From Zoogloea sp021286885 (GTDB taxonomy: Bacteria > Pseudomonadota > Gammaproteobacteria > Burkholderiales > Rhodocyclaceae), in NCBI RefSeq assembly GCF_041915215.1, contig NZ_JAYSBV010000002.1: a DNA stretch of 64,000 nucleotides; one strand, 5' to 3'. Under the pieces are notes generated by a model that saw nothing but the letters and a program-made list of their open reading frames with translations, was not told the DNA's origin and ran no database searches. The translations under genes were made by a program, and so were the position numbers. Shown here one piece after another: positions 7,239 to 14,269 of the stretch; the first letter of the stretch is position 1; the number at the start of each line of letters is the position of its first letter.

Positions 7239-9296
7239 TTACATCTTCAGATTGAGGGATACAAAGGCCCCCCGGCCCGGGGCCGGAGAAAACATGGGCT
7301 GGTTGTTACCGCCCCAGAAGAAGTTGTCGTACCAGACATATTCATACTTCTCATCCAGCAGGTTGCGCACCTGCAGATCCACGCTTGCCTGAGGGGATAA
7401 AGTGTATCGCACCCCGGCATCCAGCACGGCGTAAGCGCCGTATTTGCCCTGGGCGTTCTGGTTGTCGATGTAGTAATCCCCCTGGGCGCGGCCCTGGAGG
7501 CTGAACCGCCACTGGGCATTGGCCTGGTATTCGGCGCCCAGGTTGGTGATGTGGCGCGGGGTGGAAAATACCTCCTTGCCCGCCAGGGATACCCCATCCA
7601 CGGTCCCGCTCACCACACGGGCTTCCTGGATCGCATGGGAGAACCAGAGCGTCCACTGTGTTCCCAAACGCTGGGTGAACTGGAAATCCAGCCCCTTGCG
7701 CCGGGTCTGCCCCAGCCCCACCGTGGTGCCCGTGCTGGGCATGTTGGCCACTTCATCGGTGGCGTCCTGCTGCCACAGGGCGACCCGGGCTTCGGCCCCA
7801 CCCCAAGGCTGGCCCTTGAGCCCCACTTCCTTGCCGGTGTTGATGGAAGGCCGATAGGCCACCTGCCCCGCCGTCAGATAGGCCGGCGCCTGGGATCCGG
7901 TCAGCACCTGGAAAGTCTTGCCCCAATTGGCGTAAACATTGAGCGCTGGGCTGAGGGCATAGAGCACGCTCAGCTTGGGCTGACGAATCCAGCCGTAATC
8001 CTGCAATTCCGCCTGGGTGCCAGTGATCCGGGAGACCGTTTCGCCACTGAATTTATCCACCCGAAACGCTGGCGTGATGCGCAGTTCAGGGGTGGGCTGC
8101 AACAGGGCCTGCACATAGCCGCCCAGGTTATCCAGGGTGTAATGCTCATTGTTCTGGACTCGGGCTGGGGTGGCGGAAAAATTGGTCGGCAGGCTATAGC
8201 TATAACGATAGCGCCGGTATTCATTGTCCTGGTGCTCCAGGTTGGCGCCCCCTTCCAGGGTCAGATAGGAATGGGCGCGCCAAGTAAGGGTACTCATCAA
8301 CCCCGTTTGAACCTCGTCCCACTGGCGGCGCTGGCGCGGAGCGTTTCCGCTGGGATAGCTGGTGAAAGTAACCCGGCGATCATCCAGATAGCTATTGAGA
8401 TAGAGCTTGTTGCTCAAGCTCAAACTATCGGCCAGTTGCAGATCCAGGTGGGCACTGAGCTGCTGCATGTCCCGGTCGTCCCCATCGTTGGCATTCTTGG
8501 CCGGAGACTGACTACGTCGGGCGGCCAGTTCGCTGGCGGTCAGAAAACCCGGCTCCTGGGCCTCATGGTGATACATGCGGGCGATCAGGCCCGCCGTCCA
8601 ACGGCCCTGATCTGCGGTGTAAAACCACTTCCCTCCGAGGGTGTACTTTTCCGAGCGGGCATGGTCCCGCTGACCATCCGACGTCTGGCGGGCCACAAAG
8701 TAATTTTGCGTCCAGCCGGCGGATTCCTGCCCAAAGGCCAGTTGCACCTCCCGAGTATTGAAGCTGCCGTACGTCACCCGGGCCTCGCTGTAATTGCCCC
8801 CTTGGCGCGTGCCCACGTTCACGTTTCCACCGATGTTATGCAGGCCATAACGGGGATCGTTGGTGCCCCGCACCACCTCGATGAACTCCACCTCCAGCGG
8901 AAAGATCATGTCGATGAAGCGCTGGTTGCCGCTATTTACATTGCTCGGCACTCCGTCTATGAGCACCTTGATGCCGTTGATATAGCCCTCTCCGTTGAAA
9001 GCCCGGAAGGTGGCTTTGCCGGATTCGGCGCCCATACGGGTTTCGGTGAGCTGGACGCCCGGCATCTGGCCGAGGAGCTCCCAGCTGTTCATCACCTGTT
9101 TGTCGGCCACCTGATCGCCCCCCAGGATGTCCACCGAGGTGAGAATGCGCCCGGTCGGAAGGGGCCCCATGCCCGGAGCGTGGACGGGCACTTCGCCCAG
9201 GGTGATGCTGGATTCGCCACCGTCGGCGGCCTGGGTGAGGGGCGGCAGAAAAGCTGCCAGGGCAAGGGGAATGGCCTTGAGCTGCATGGTCTTCAT
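7239..9296 (-). CDS. TonB-dependent outer-membrane receptor, copy 2
   Basis: A 685-residue paralogue of the downstream receptor with the same order of elements: signal peptide (cleavage near LTQA/ADGG, about residue 24), ITLGEVPVH TonB-box-like stretch, plug with FRAFNGEGYINGIKVLIDGVP and GLHNIGGNVNVGTRQGG, then barrel ending VSLNLKM. Differences cluster in barrel strands and loops and near the N-terminus (LTSVDILGGDQVADKQ), which would fit divergence toward two ligands. It is third in a minus-strand run (modD, DUF1624 protein, receptor 2, receptor 1). The start shown has no strong ribosome site; an in-frame ATG three codons downstream is possible. Localisation is outer membrane, energised by TonB-ExbB-ExbD encoded elsewhere. 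Confidence 0.92.
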   Translation of the reverse strand: MKTMQLKAIPLALAAFLPPLTQAADGGESSITLGEVPVHAPGMGPLPTGRILTSVDILGGDQVADKQVMNSWELLGQMPGVQLTETRMGAESGKATFRAFNGEGYINGIKVLIDGVPSNVNSGNQRFIDMIFPLEVEFIEVVRGTNDPRYGLHNIGGNVNVGTRQGGNYSEARVTYGSFNTREVQLAFGQESAGWTQNYFVARQTSDGQRDHARSEKYTLGGKWFYTADQGRWTAGLIARMYHHEAQEPGFLTASELAARRSQSPAKNANDGDDRDMQQLSAHLDLQLADSLSLSNKLYLNSYLDDRRVTFTSYPSGNAPRQRRQWDEVQTGLMSTLTWRAHSYLTLEGGANLEHQDNEYRRYRYSYSLPTNFSATPARVQNNEHYTLDNLGGYVQALLQPTPELRITPAFRVDKFSGETVSRITGTQAELQDYGWIRQPKLSVLYALSPALNVYANWGKTFQVLTGSQAPAYLTAGQVAYRPSINTGKEVGLKGQPWGGAEARVALWQQDATDEVANMPSTGTTVGLGQTRRKGLDFQFTQRLGTQWTLWFSHAIQEARVVSGTVDGVSLAGKEVFSTPRHITNLGAEYQANAQWRFSLQGRAQGDYYIDNQNAQGKYGAYAVLDAGVRYTLSPQASVDLQVRNLLDEKYEYVWYDNFFWGGNNQPMFSPAPGRGAFVSLNLKM

Positions 9297-9365
9297 GATG
9301 AATTGCAGAATGAGTTGCTGAACGTGCTGCTAGCGCAGGAAATGAGTGAAGAAAGCAAGGAAGGC

Positions 9366-10502
9366 TCAGAAGTAACTGAGCCAGGGGCTCCGGCTGGTGG
9401 CCTTGAGTGCGGCCACCCGGCGGCAGATGGGGTGGAGCATCAGCAGCACGCATGCCGCGAGGGCCCACAGCTGCCACACCGCCCCCAGCCCAAAGCGGCT
9501 GCCCTGATTGGCCCCCACCAGCGCAGCCCCGGCCAGATACACCAGGTGCAGCACATACAGGTGGAACACATAGAAGAACAGGGGCACTCGCCCCAGATCC
9601 ACCAGGGGCGCCCAGGGGCGTCGCTGCTCCAGCCCGGCCAAGGCCACGCCGGCCAGGCCCAAAGTGAGCAGCAGAAACAGCAGGGAGGGCGGGTATTTGG
9701 TCAGGTTGAGGAAAGACATGAGGGCGGCCAAGCCCTCCAGCGCCTCATCCCGGGGCTGATCGCCATACAGATTCAGCCCCCGCAACACCCCGAAGGCAAG
9801 CAGTGCCCCCACCCCAAAAATAACCAGCCAGCGCTGACGTTGGGCAGGGGGCACCTGGGCCTGAAACCAGGGCCCCAAGCTGTAGCCGAGCAAAATCACG
9901 CCTATCCAGGGCAGGAGCGGATACGAAGTGCGGAACTGGAAATCTCCCAGACTAAACACCTGGCGCATGTGCAGTACCGCCCAGGGGATGAAACCCGGAT
10001 CAGCCGAGGTGAGCCGCAGCCCGTCCAGCAGGTTATGGCCCGCGATGATGCAAACCGCCATCCCCAGCCGCAGCCCGGCCGGCAGCCAGATGAGCAGGGC
10101 CAGCGCCAGCATGGACAGGCCTATCGCCCAGATCACCTGGAGATAAAACATCTCCGGCAGGATGCGGAAACTCCAGGCAAAGCTCACCAGGCTCAGCTCC
10201 AGCACCACCAGCAAGCTCCCCCGGAGGGCCAGATAGCGGCTCAGCCCGGCCCGGGAGCATCCGGGCCGCTGGCCGTGGAGCCAGGCCCCCAGACCCGTAA
10301 GCAGCACAAAGACCGGCGCACAGACATGGCTGGCCAACCGGGTGAAAAACAAATCAGGGGGCGTGCTGCCGAGCTGCATCGGATCAGCCACCTGCAGGTG
10401 GAGATAAAAGAATTCGCGAACGTGATCGACCAGCATCAGGGCCATCACCAGCCCGCGCAGGGCGTCGATGGATGCCAGACGCCCCCGGGAAGAAACGTGC
10501 AT
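9366..10502 (-). CDS. DUF1624 / acyltransferase-like polytopic membrane protein
   Basis: This 378-residue protein starts with RLASIDALRGLVMALMLVDHVREFF, the hallmark of the DUF1624 group related to heparan-alpha-glucosaminide acetyltransferases and acyltransferase-3 proteins. About ten hydrophobic segments follow, including ASHVCAPVFVLLTGLGAWL near 60-78 and a C-terminal pair around VPLFFYVFHLYVLHLVYLAG. His and Asp in the first helix are the conserved polar residues of the family. The start at 10502 was chosen because the family motif begins a few residues later; no clear Shine-Dalgarno precedes it, and the frame extends upstream without support. It lies between modD and the receptors, 70 bp before receptor 2, so it is probably co-transcribed with them. 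The modified substrate is unknown. Confidence 0.8.
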   Translation of the reverse strand: MHVSSRGRLASIDALRGLVMALMLVDHVREFFYLHLQVADPMQLGSTPPDLFFTRLASHVCAPVFVLLTGLGAWLHGQRPGCSRAGLSRYLALRGSLLVVLELSLVSFAWSFRILPEMFYLQVIWAIGLSMLALALLIWLPAGLRLGMAVCIIAGHNLLDGLRLTSADPGFIPWAVLHMRQVFSLGDFQFRTSYPLLPWIGVILLGYSLGPWFQAQVPPAQRQRWLVIFGVGALLAFGVLRGLNLYGDQPRDEALEGLAALMSFLNLTKYPPSLLFLLLTLGLAGVALAGLEQRRPWAPLVDLGRVPLFFYVFHLYVLHLVYLAGAALVGANQGSRFGLGAVWQLWALAACVLLMLHPICRRVAALKATSRSPWLSYF

Positions 10503-10527
10503 GGGAAGAAGGGCAGGGTTAAAACAA

Positions 10528-10564
10528 TTTGCAATGTTATAATATTGCAAACACCCTTCGTAAA
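10528..10564 (-). promoter_or_regulatory. Palindromic operator (Zur- or ModE-like) over a promoter
   Basis: Bases 10528-10551 form a 24-bp near-perfect palindrome with arms TTTGCAAT and ATTGCAAA and centre GTTATAAT (only one symmetric pair mismatched). On the minus strand a -35 TTTACG (10559-10564) and a -10 TATAAC (10536-10541) are spaced 17 bp, so the palindrome covers the -10. The core ATGTTATAATAT resembles proteobacterial Zur boxes; adjacency to modD makes a ModE-type site the main alternative. It would control the DUF1624 gene and both receptors. Confidence 0.6.
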
Positions 10565-10642
10565 AAAAACTTGCAAGGCAGGTGCAAGCAAACCCGCCCG
10601 GCAAGTCGATACCCACGGGCCAGGACACGCCTGGCCTATGAA

Positions 10643-11494
10643 TCAATCGGCCTTGAAACTCACCGCCACATCTGCCGCCGGGGCGGCGTAGGGGGCGGAG
10701 GTCACCAGCAGATCGGCGCCGGACTGGGCGTAGGCTGCGGCGTTGCCCACATTCACCCCCCCCGCCACCGCGAGCAGAAGGGGGCGGATCAGCCGGGTCT
10801 GGGCCAGGGTTTTGCGGCATTCAAGCACTTGGGCGGGGCTGAACTTTTCCAGCTGGAGCACATCCACCCCGACCTTGGCCCAGGTACAGGCCTCCTGGAT
10901 GCTGGCCACTTCGACCACCAGCTTTTTTTCAGGCTCCTGGCGCTGAACCCGGGCCACCAGATCGGCGGGGGATTCGTCCAGGTAAAGCCGATGCTCGGGA
11001 AACAGCAGCAGGGATTCGGACAAGCCCAGGCGATGCATGCCACCACCGCCGGCCCGCACCGCCTTGACCACCCAATCCTTGGTGCCAGGCAGATTCTTGC
11101 GGGTGCACATGACAGGAATCCGGCGCCCGGAGCTGGCGGCCTGATCCACGATGGCCGCCACTGCGCCCGCAATGCCGCTCGCCCACTCCATCAGCACCTG
11201 AGCGGTTTTCCAGGCCTTGTGCAGGGCGCCTGCCGGGCCCTGGGCCTCCAGCAGCAGTTCGCCCGCCTCCACCTGGGAGCCGGACGCCCAATGGAGCTGG
11301 GCTTCGGCGCCCACCAGCTCAAACAGGCGCACGGCCTCTTCGGACGCACACACCACCATGTCCTGGCGCGCTCGGAACTCCACGCGGCCGAACTGGAAAT
11401 CCACCCCCATCACCGCGCTGGTCAGGTCGCCGCAAGGAACATCGTCCTCCAGCAAGGCCCGCAGGCGCGCATCCCCCAGATCGTAGGAACCCAT
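10643..11494 (-). CDS. modD: ModD, NadC-like molybdenum-cluster protein
   Basis: A 283-residue member of the nicotinate/quinolinate phosphoribosyltransferase fold that matches ModD of molybdate transport clusters. Seen are DDVPCGDLTS near 17-26, the altered phosphate-binding segment TRKNLPGTKDWVVKAVRAGGGGMHRLGLSESLLLFPEH, and VAGGVNVGNAAAYAQSGADLLVTSAPY. Genuine NadC in this window instead has TRKTLPGLRLAQKYAV, which supports assignment to the ModD subfamily. The biochemical role of ModD is not settled. ATG 11494 gives the family-standard N-terminus; the open frame extends further without a ribosome site. It heads the minus-strand cluster with the membrane protein and receptors. No modABC genes lie in the window. 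Confidence 0.85.
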   Translation of the reverse strand: MGSYDLGDARLRALLEDDVPCGDLTSAVMGVDFQFGRVEFRARQDMVVCASEEAVRLFELVGAEAQLHWASGSQVEAGELLLEAQGPAGALHKAWKTAQVLMEWASGIAGAVAAIVDQAASSGRRIPVMCTRKNLPGTKDWVVKAVRAGGGGMHRLGLSESLLLFPEHRLYLDESPADLVARVQRQEPEKKLVVEVASIQEACTWAKVGVDVLQLEKFSPAQVLECRKTLAQTRLIRPLLLAVAGGVNVGNAAAYAQSGADLLVTSAPYAAPAADVAVSFKAD

Positions 11495-11637
11495 GCTTAA
11501 ACCCGCAAAAAAAGTGTCACCTCGGGGATGATAACCTTGACGGGGCACAAGCCCAGCCCCCAGACGCACAAAAACCGCCCCCACCACAGGTTTCGGGCGG
11601 GCGCGGCGTGATACGGCAAAGCGGCGCAGTGAACGTG

Positions 11638-11670
11638 AAAAAGGGAACCGCATTGCTGCGATTCCCTTTT
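11638..11670 (-). terminator. Intrinsic terminator of the tRNA-Arg array
   Basis: Read on the minus strand, AAAAGGGAATCGCA pairs with TGCGGTTCCCTTTT around a GCAA loop and is followed by T residues, just after the last tRNA of the array. Confidence 0.82.
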
Positions 11671-11673
11671 ATT

Positions 11674-11750
11674 TGGCGCGCCCGGCAGGATTCGAACCCA
11701 CGACCCCTTGGTTCGTAGCCAAGTACTCTATCCAACTGAGCTACGGGCGC
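11674..11750 (-). tRNA. tRNA-Arg (anticodon ACG), copy 4 in transcript order
   Basis: The 77-nt cloverleaf has a GCGCCCG/CGGGCGC acceptor stem, a CTACGAA anticodon loop giving ACG (read as ICG after deamination), a GTGGG TTCGAAT CCTGC T arm and encoded CCA. The sequence is identical to the three upstream copies. Confidence 0.97.
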
Positions 11751-11816
11751 ATGACTTTGGCGTCTGGCATGACCAGAAACCAGGAGCCCGAGAAAACTCA
11801 AGCCCCTCCCAAATTG

Positions 11817-11893
11817 TGGCGCGCCCGGCAGGATTCGAACCCACGACCCCTTGGTTCGTAGCCAAGTACTCTATCCAACTGAGCTACGGGCGC
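11817..11893 (-). tRNA. tRNA-Arg (anticodon ACG), copy 3
   Basis: Identical 77-nt gene with encoded CCA. It is separated from the next copy by a 66-bp spacer that is unrelated in sequence to the other spacers. Confidence 0.97.
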
Positions 11894-12023
11894 GCATTTG
11901 TGCATGTTGCATTGCTGTACATGCTTTTGCTCTGCAAGCCAGCCAACCACGCCAGCAATCTTACGAAGATGAAGCCTGAACCACTCACTGCGATCCGCAC
12001 GGAACAGATCAAATGCAGCGATG

Positions 12024-12100
12024 TGGCGCGCCCGGCAGGATTCGAACCCACGACCCCTTGGTTCGTAGCCAAGTACTCTATCCAACTGAGCTACGGGCGC
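12024..12100 (-). tRNA. tRNA-Arg (anticodon ACG), copy 2
   Basis: Identical 77-nt gene with encoded CCA; 130-bp spacer to the next copy downstream. Confidence 0.97.
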
Positions 12101-12198
12101 GCATCGGCACTTCAACTTCGATTGCTGGTGCAGCGCTAGGCACTTGCACACAACGCTTCGCTGAACCCAATGCCGCTCTGATCAAATCAGAAGCATCT

Positions 12199-12275
12199 TG
12201 GCGCGCCCGGCAGGATTCGAACCCACGACCCCTTGGTTCGTAGCCAAGTACTCTATCCAACTGAGCTACGGGCGC
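12199..12275 (-). tRNA. tRNA-Arg (anticodon ACG), copy 1
   Basis: First gene of the four-copy array, with encoded CCA and a strong promoter immediately upstream; 98-bp spacer to copy 2. Confidence 0.97.
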
Positions 12276-12684
12276 GTTGCAGCGAAGAAGGCGGCATTAT
12301 ATATAAAATTCTGATGAACGCAAGACCTTTCTTCAAAATTCTTTTTGCAAAGCGTTTAGTCCTTTTTGCAACTTGTTCCTTCGTTCTGGATAGGTAACAC
12401 TTCACACTCAGAGAAAACCTGTTGCATTGCACAAGGCTTTTCCGAAAAACAGCAAAAACAACAATACCACTGCGCCCCTCTCTGCCGGAGTTGCACGTGT
12501 ACCTTGAGAACAGCTTGCCCCCTCCCACCCGGAGGGTTTCATCATCGGCTGCCCTTCCTCGGCAGCCCTTGGGCATGCATGCCCGCCCCTCCCCCTCGGA
12601 GCGGCCCCACCAGCCAGGCTCCTGCAGTCATAACCAGAACAGTCTCCCGTGCCATGCCGGAGAGACTCACCCGGACATCCACCC
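12276..12684. other. 409-bp intergenic region: tRNA promoter, hairpin and perfect palindrome
   Basis: The left end carries the tRNA promoter. The middle (12330-12540) is AT-richer and shows nothing I can name. GGCTGCC (12547-12553) and GGCAGCC (12561-12567) form a 7-bp hairpin. GGGCATGCATGCCC at 12571-12584 is a perfect 14-bp palindrome about 100 bp before the LysR gene. It could be the upstream regulator's operator, but no similar site was found before fdsG. Confidence 0.6.
12296..12323 (-). promoter_or_regulatory. Sigma-70 promoter of the tRNA-Arg array
   Basis: On the minus strand TTGCGT (12318-12323) and TATAAT (12296-12301) are separated by 16 bp. A GC-rich discriminator (GCCGCC) follows, the form typical of stringently controlled stable-RNA promoters. 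Confidence 0.85.
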
Positions 12685-13590
12685 ATGATCGCCCGCAAGT
12701 ATCTCTACCTCATCGCCCTCGCCAAAGAACAGCACTTTGGCCGGGCGGCTGAGTCCTGCCATATTTCCACCTCCACCCTATCGGCGGCGATTCGCGATAT
12801 TGAATCCGAACTGGGCGTCACCGTGGTGCGCCGGGGCCAGCATTTTGGCGGGCTCACCCCTGAAGGCGAGCGCGTGCTCGACTACGCCCGCCAGACCGCC
12901 GCCCGCTGCGAGAGCCTGCGCCAGGAGCTGGGGGCCATGCAGGATCACCTGACCGGGCGCCTGCGCCTGGGGGTGATTCCTACCGGGCTCACCGCTGTGG
13001 CGAGCATCACCGCCGCCTTTGCCCGCAAGCACCCGGGCGTGGAAATCGAAGTGCGCTCCCTGAGCAACCGCCAGATCCTGGCCGGGCTGCGCCAGTTTGA
13101 GCTGGACGGCGGCATCGCCTATGTGGATTCGGCCAACGACGATTTTCTGACCCATCCCCTGTGGTGCGAGAACCTGGTGGTGCTGAGCCCCGCCGATAGC
13201 GCCCTGGCCGACCGGGAATGGCTGACCTGGCGCGAAGCCGCCGAAATCCCCCTGTGCCTGCTGCCCGCCACCATGCACAACCGCCAGACCATAGATGGCG
13301 TGTTTGCCAGCCTGGGGCTGAGCGTGAAACCCAGCCTCGAAACCGATTCAGTGGTCAGCATCCTGGCCCACGTGAGCGCCGGCAGCTGGTCCAGCATCCT
13401 GCCCCGGGCCGTGCTCGACCAGATCGGCACCCCTACCGGCACCCGGGTGCTGGAGCTGCGCGAACCCGTGGTGCAATGGACCACCGGCCTGCTCGTCCTC
13501 AACCAAGCCCAGCAAAGCCCCATGGTCGAAGCCTTACAGATCGAAGCAGGCACCCTGAGCCCGCTCCTGTGGCGGACTTCCGGCTGCTAA
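12685..13590 (+). CDS. fdsR: LysR-family regulator, probable formate dehydrogenase regulator
   Basis: This 301-residue LysR-type regulator has an N-terminal winged helix-turn-helix (about 1-60, FGRAAESCHISTSTLSAAIRDIESELG) and a periplasmic-binding-fold effector domain (about 90-290). It lies 124 bp upstream of fdsG in the same direction, the place FdsR holds upstream of the Cupriavidus fds operon. Regulation of fds is therefore likely but inferred. ATG 12685 places the HTH at the usual distance; an upstream in-frame ATG at 12649 would add 12 residues. Neither start has a good ribosome site. HFGRAAE is typical of regulators whose effector domain senses small organic acids or oxidative signals; the effector here is unknown. 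Confidence 0.75.
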   Translation: MIARKYLYLIALAKEQHFGRAAESCHISTSTLSAAIRDIESELGVTVVRRGQHFGGLTPEGERVLDYARQTAARCESLRQELGAMQDHLTGRLRLGVIPTGLTAVASITAAFARKHPGVEIEVRSLSNRQILAGLRQFELDGGIAYVDSANDDFLTHPLWCENLVVLSPADSALADREWLTWREAAEIPLCLLPATMHNRQTIDGVFASLGLSVKPSLETDSVVSILAHVSAGSWSSILPRAVLDQIGTPTGTRVLELREPVVQWTTGLLVLNQAQQSPMVEALQIEAGTLSPLLWRTSGC

Positions 13591-13714
13591 GCGCGGCTCC
13601 AGCGCATCGCAGTACGGCTTAGCCGCACGCATCTTCGGAATTTCCGGCCACCCACCTTGCGGGGGCTCGCTAAGATTCTCGCCACCCAGCCCCGATGCTG
13701 ATTGCGAGGAAGCC

Positions 13715-14269
13715 ATGCCCCCCTCTGCCCTCCCCTCTGCCCTCCCCTCTGCCCTCCCCTCTGCCCTCCCCTCTGCCCTCCCCTCTGCCCTCCCCTCTGC
13801 AGCCCAACAAAGCGCCCTGGATGCAGCGCTTGATGCCCACCGGAACCGCCCCGGTGCGCTGCTCCCCATGCTGCACGCCCTGCAAGACGCCTTGGGCTGG
13901 ATACCCCCGGCCTGCGTCCCGCCCCTCGCCCAGGCCCTGAATCTCTCCCGGGCCGAAGTGGAGGGCGTGATCGGCTTCTACCCCCATTTTCACCGCCGCC
14001 CCACCGGGCTCCTGGTACAGGTCTGCCGGGCCGAAGCGTGCCAGGCCCAAGGCGGCCGCGCCCTCGAAGCCCACGCCCGCACCCGGCTCGGGCTGGACTG
14101 GCACCACACCCGGCCCGACGGGCAACTCACCCTCGAACCCGTGTTCTGCCTGGGCAACTGCGCCTGCGGCCCTTCGGTGCGCATCGGCGACCAGCTATTC
14201 GGGCGCATGACCCCGGCCCGCTTTGATGCCTGCCTGGCCGAAGCCCTGCCCCCGGAGGTCACCCCATGA
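13715..14269 (+). CDS. fdsG: NAD-dependent formate dehydrogenase gamma subunit
   Basis: A 184-residue NuoE-like subunit that carries one 2Fe-2S cluster and passes electrons within the soluble formate dehydrogenase. The cluster cysteines are C104, C109, C145 and C149 (VCRAEAC and CLGNC). The helical domain begins near residue 34 (LDAALDAHRNRPGALLPMLHALQ). The first 30 residues are unusual: MPP followed by six exact SALP units from a 12-bp DNA repeat, absent from ordinary NuoE/FdsG proteins. GAGGAAG lies just before the ATG, so the repeat appears to be translated. Its TGA overlaps the ATG of fdsB by four bases, so translation is coupled. Confidence 0.94.
   Translation: MPPSALPSALPSALPSALPSALPSALPSAAQQSALDAALDAHRNRPGALLPMLHALQDALGWIPPACVPPLAQALNLSRAEVEGVIGFYPHFHRRPTGLLVQVCRAEACQAQGGRALEAHARTRLGLDWHHTRPDGQLTLEPVFCLGNCACGPSVRIGDQLFGRMTPARFDACLAEALPPEVTP
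13724..13795 (+). repeat. Six perfect 12-bp tandem repeats (SALP codons)
   Basis: The unit TCTGCCCTCCCC is repeated six times without a mismatch inside the fdsG 5' end, giving (SALP)6. A 12-bp unit keeps the frame whatever the copy number. Confidence 0.95.

Noticed and set aside
7551..10691. 1046-codon plus-strand frame over the receptor and DUF1624 genes
   Set aside because: No recognisable domain and the composition of a reverse-strand shadow; both minus-strand genes have full family motifs.
11673..12260. CRISPR-like array of 77-bp repeats with spacers
   Set aside because: The repeats are tRNA-Arg genes with a full cloverleaf and CCA ends; the spacers are too few and of uneven length.
13724..13795. 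Phase-variable frameshift repeat in fdsG
   Set aside because: The unit is 12 bp, so copy-number change cannot alter the frame. Length variation remains possible and is reported.
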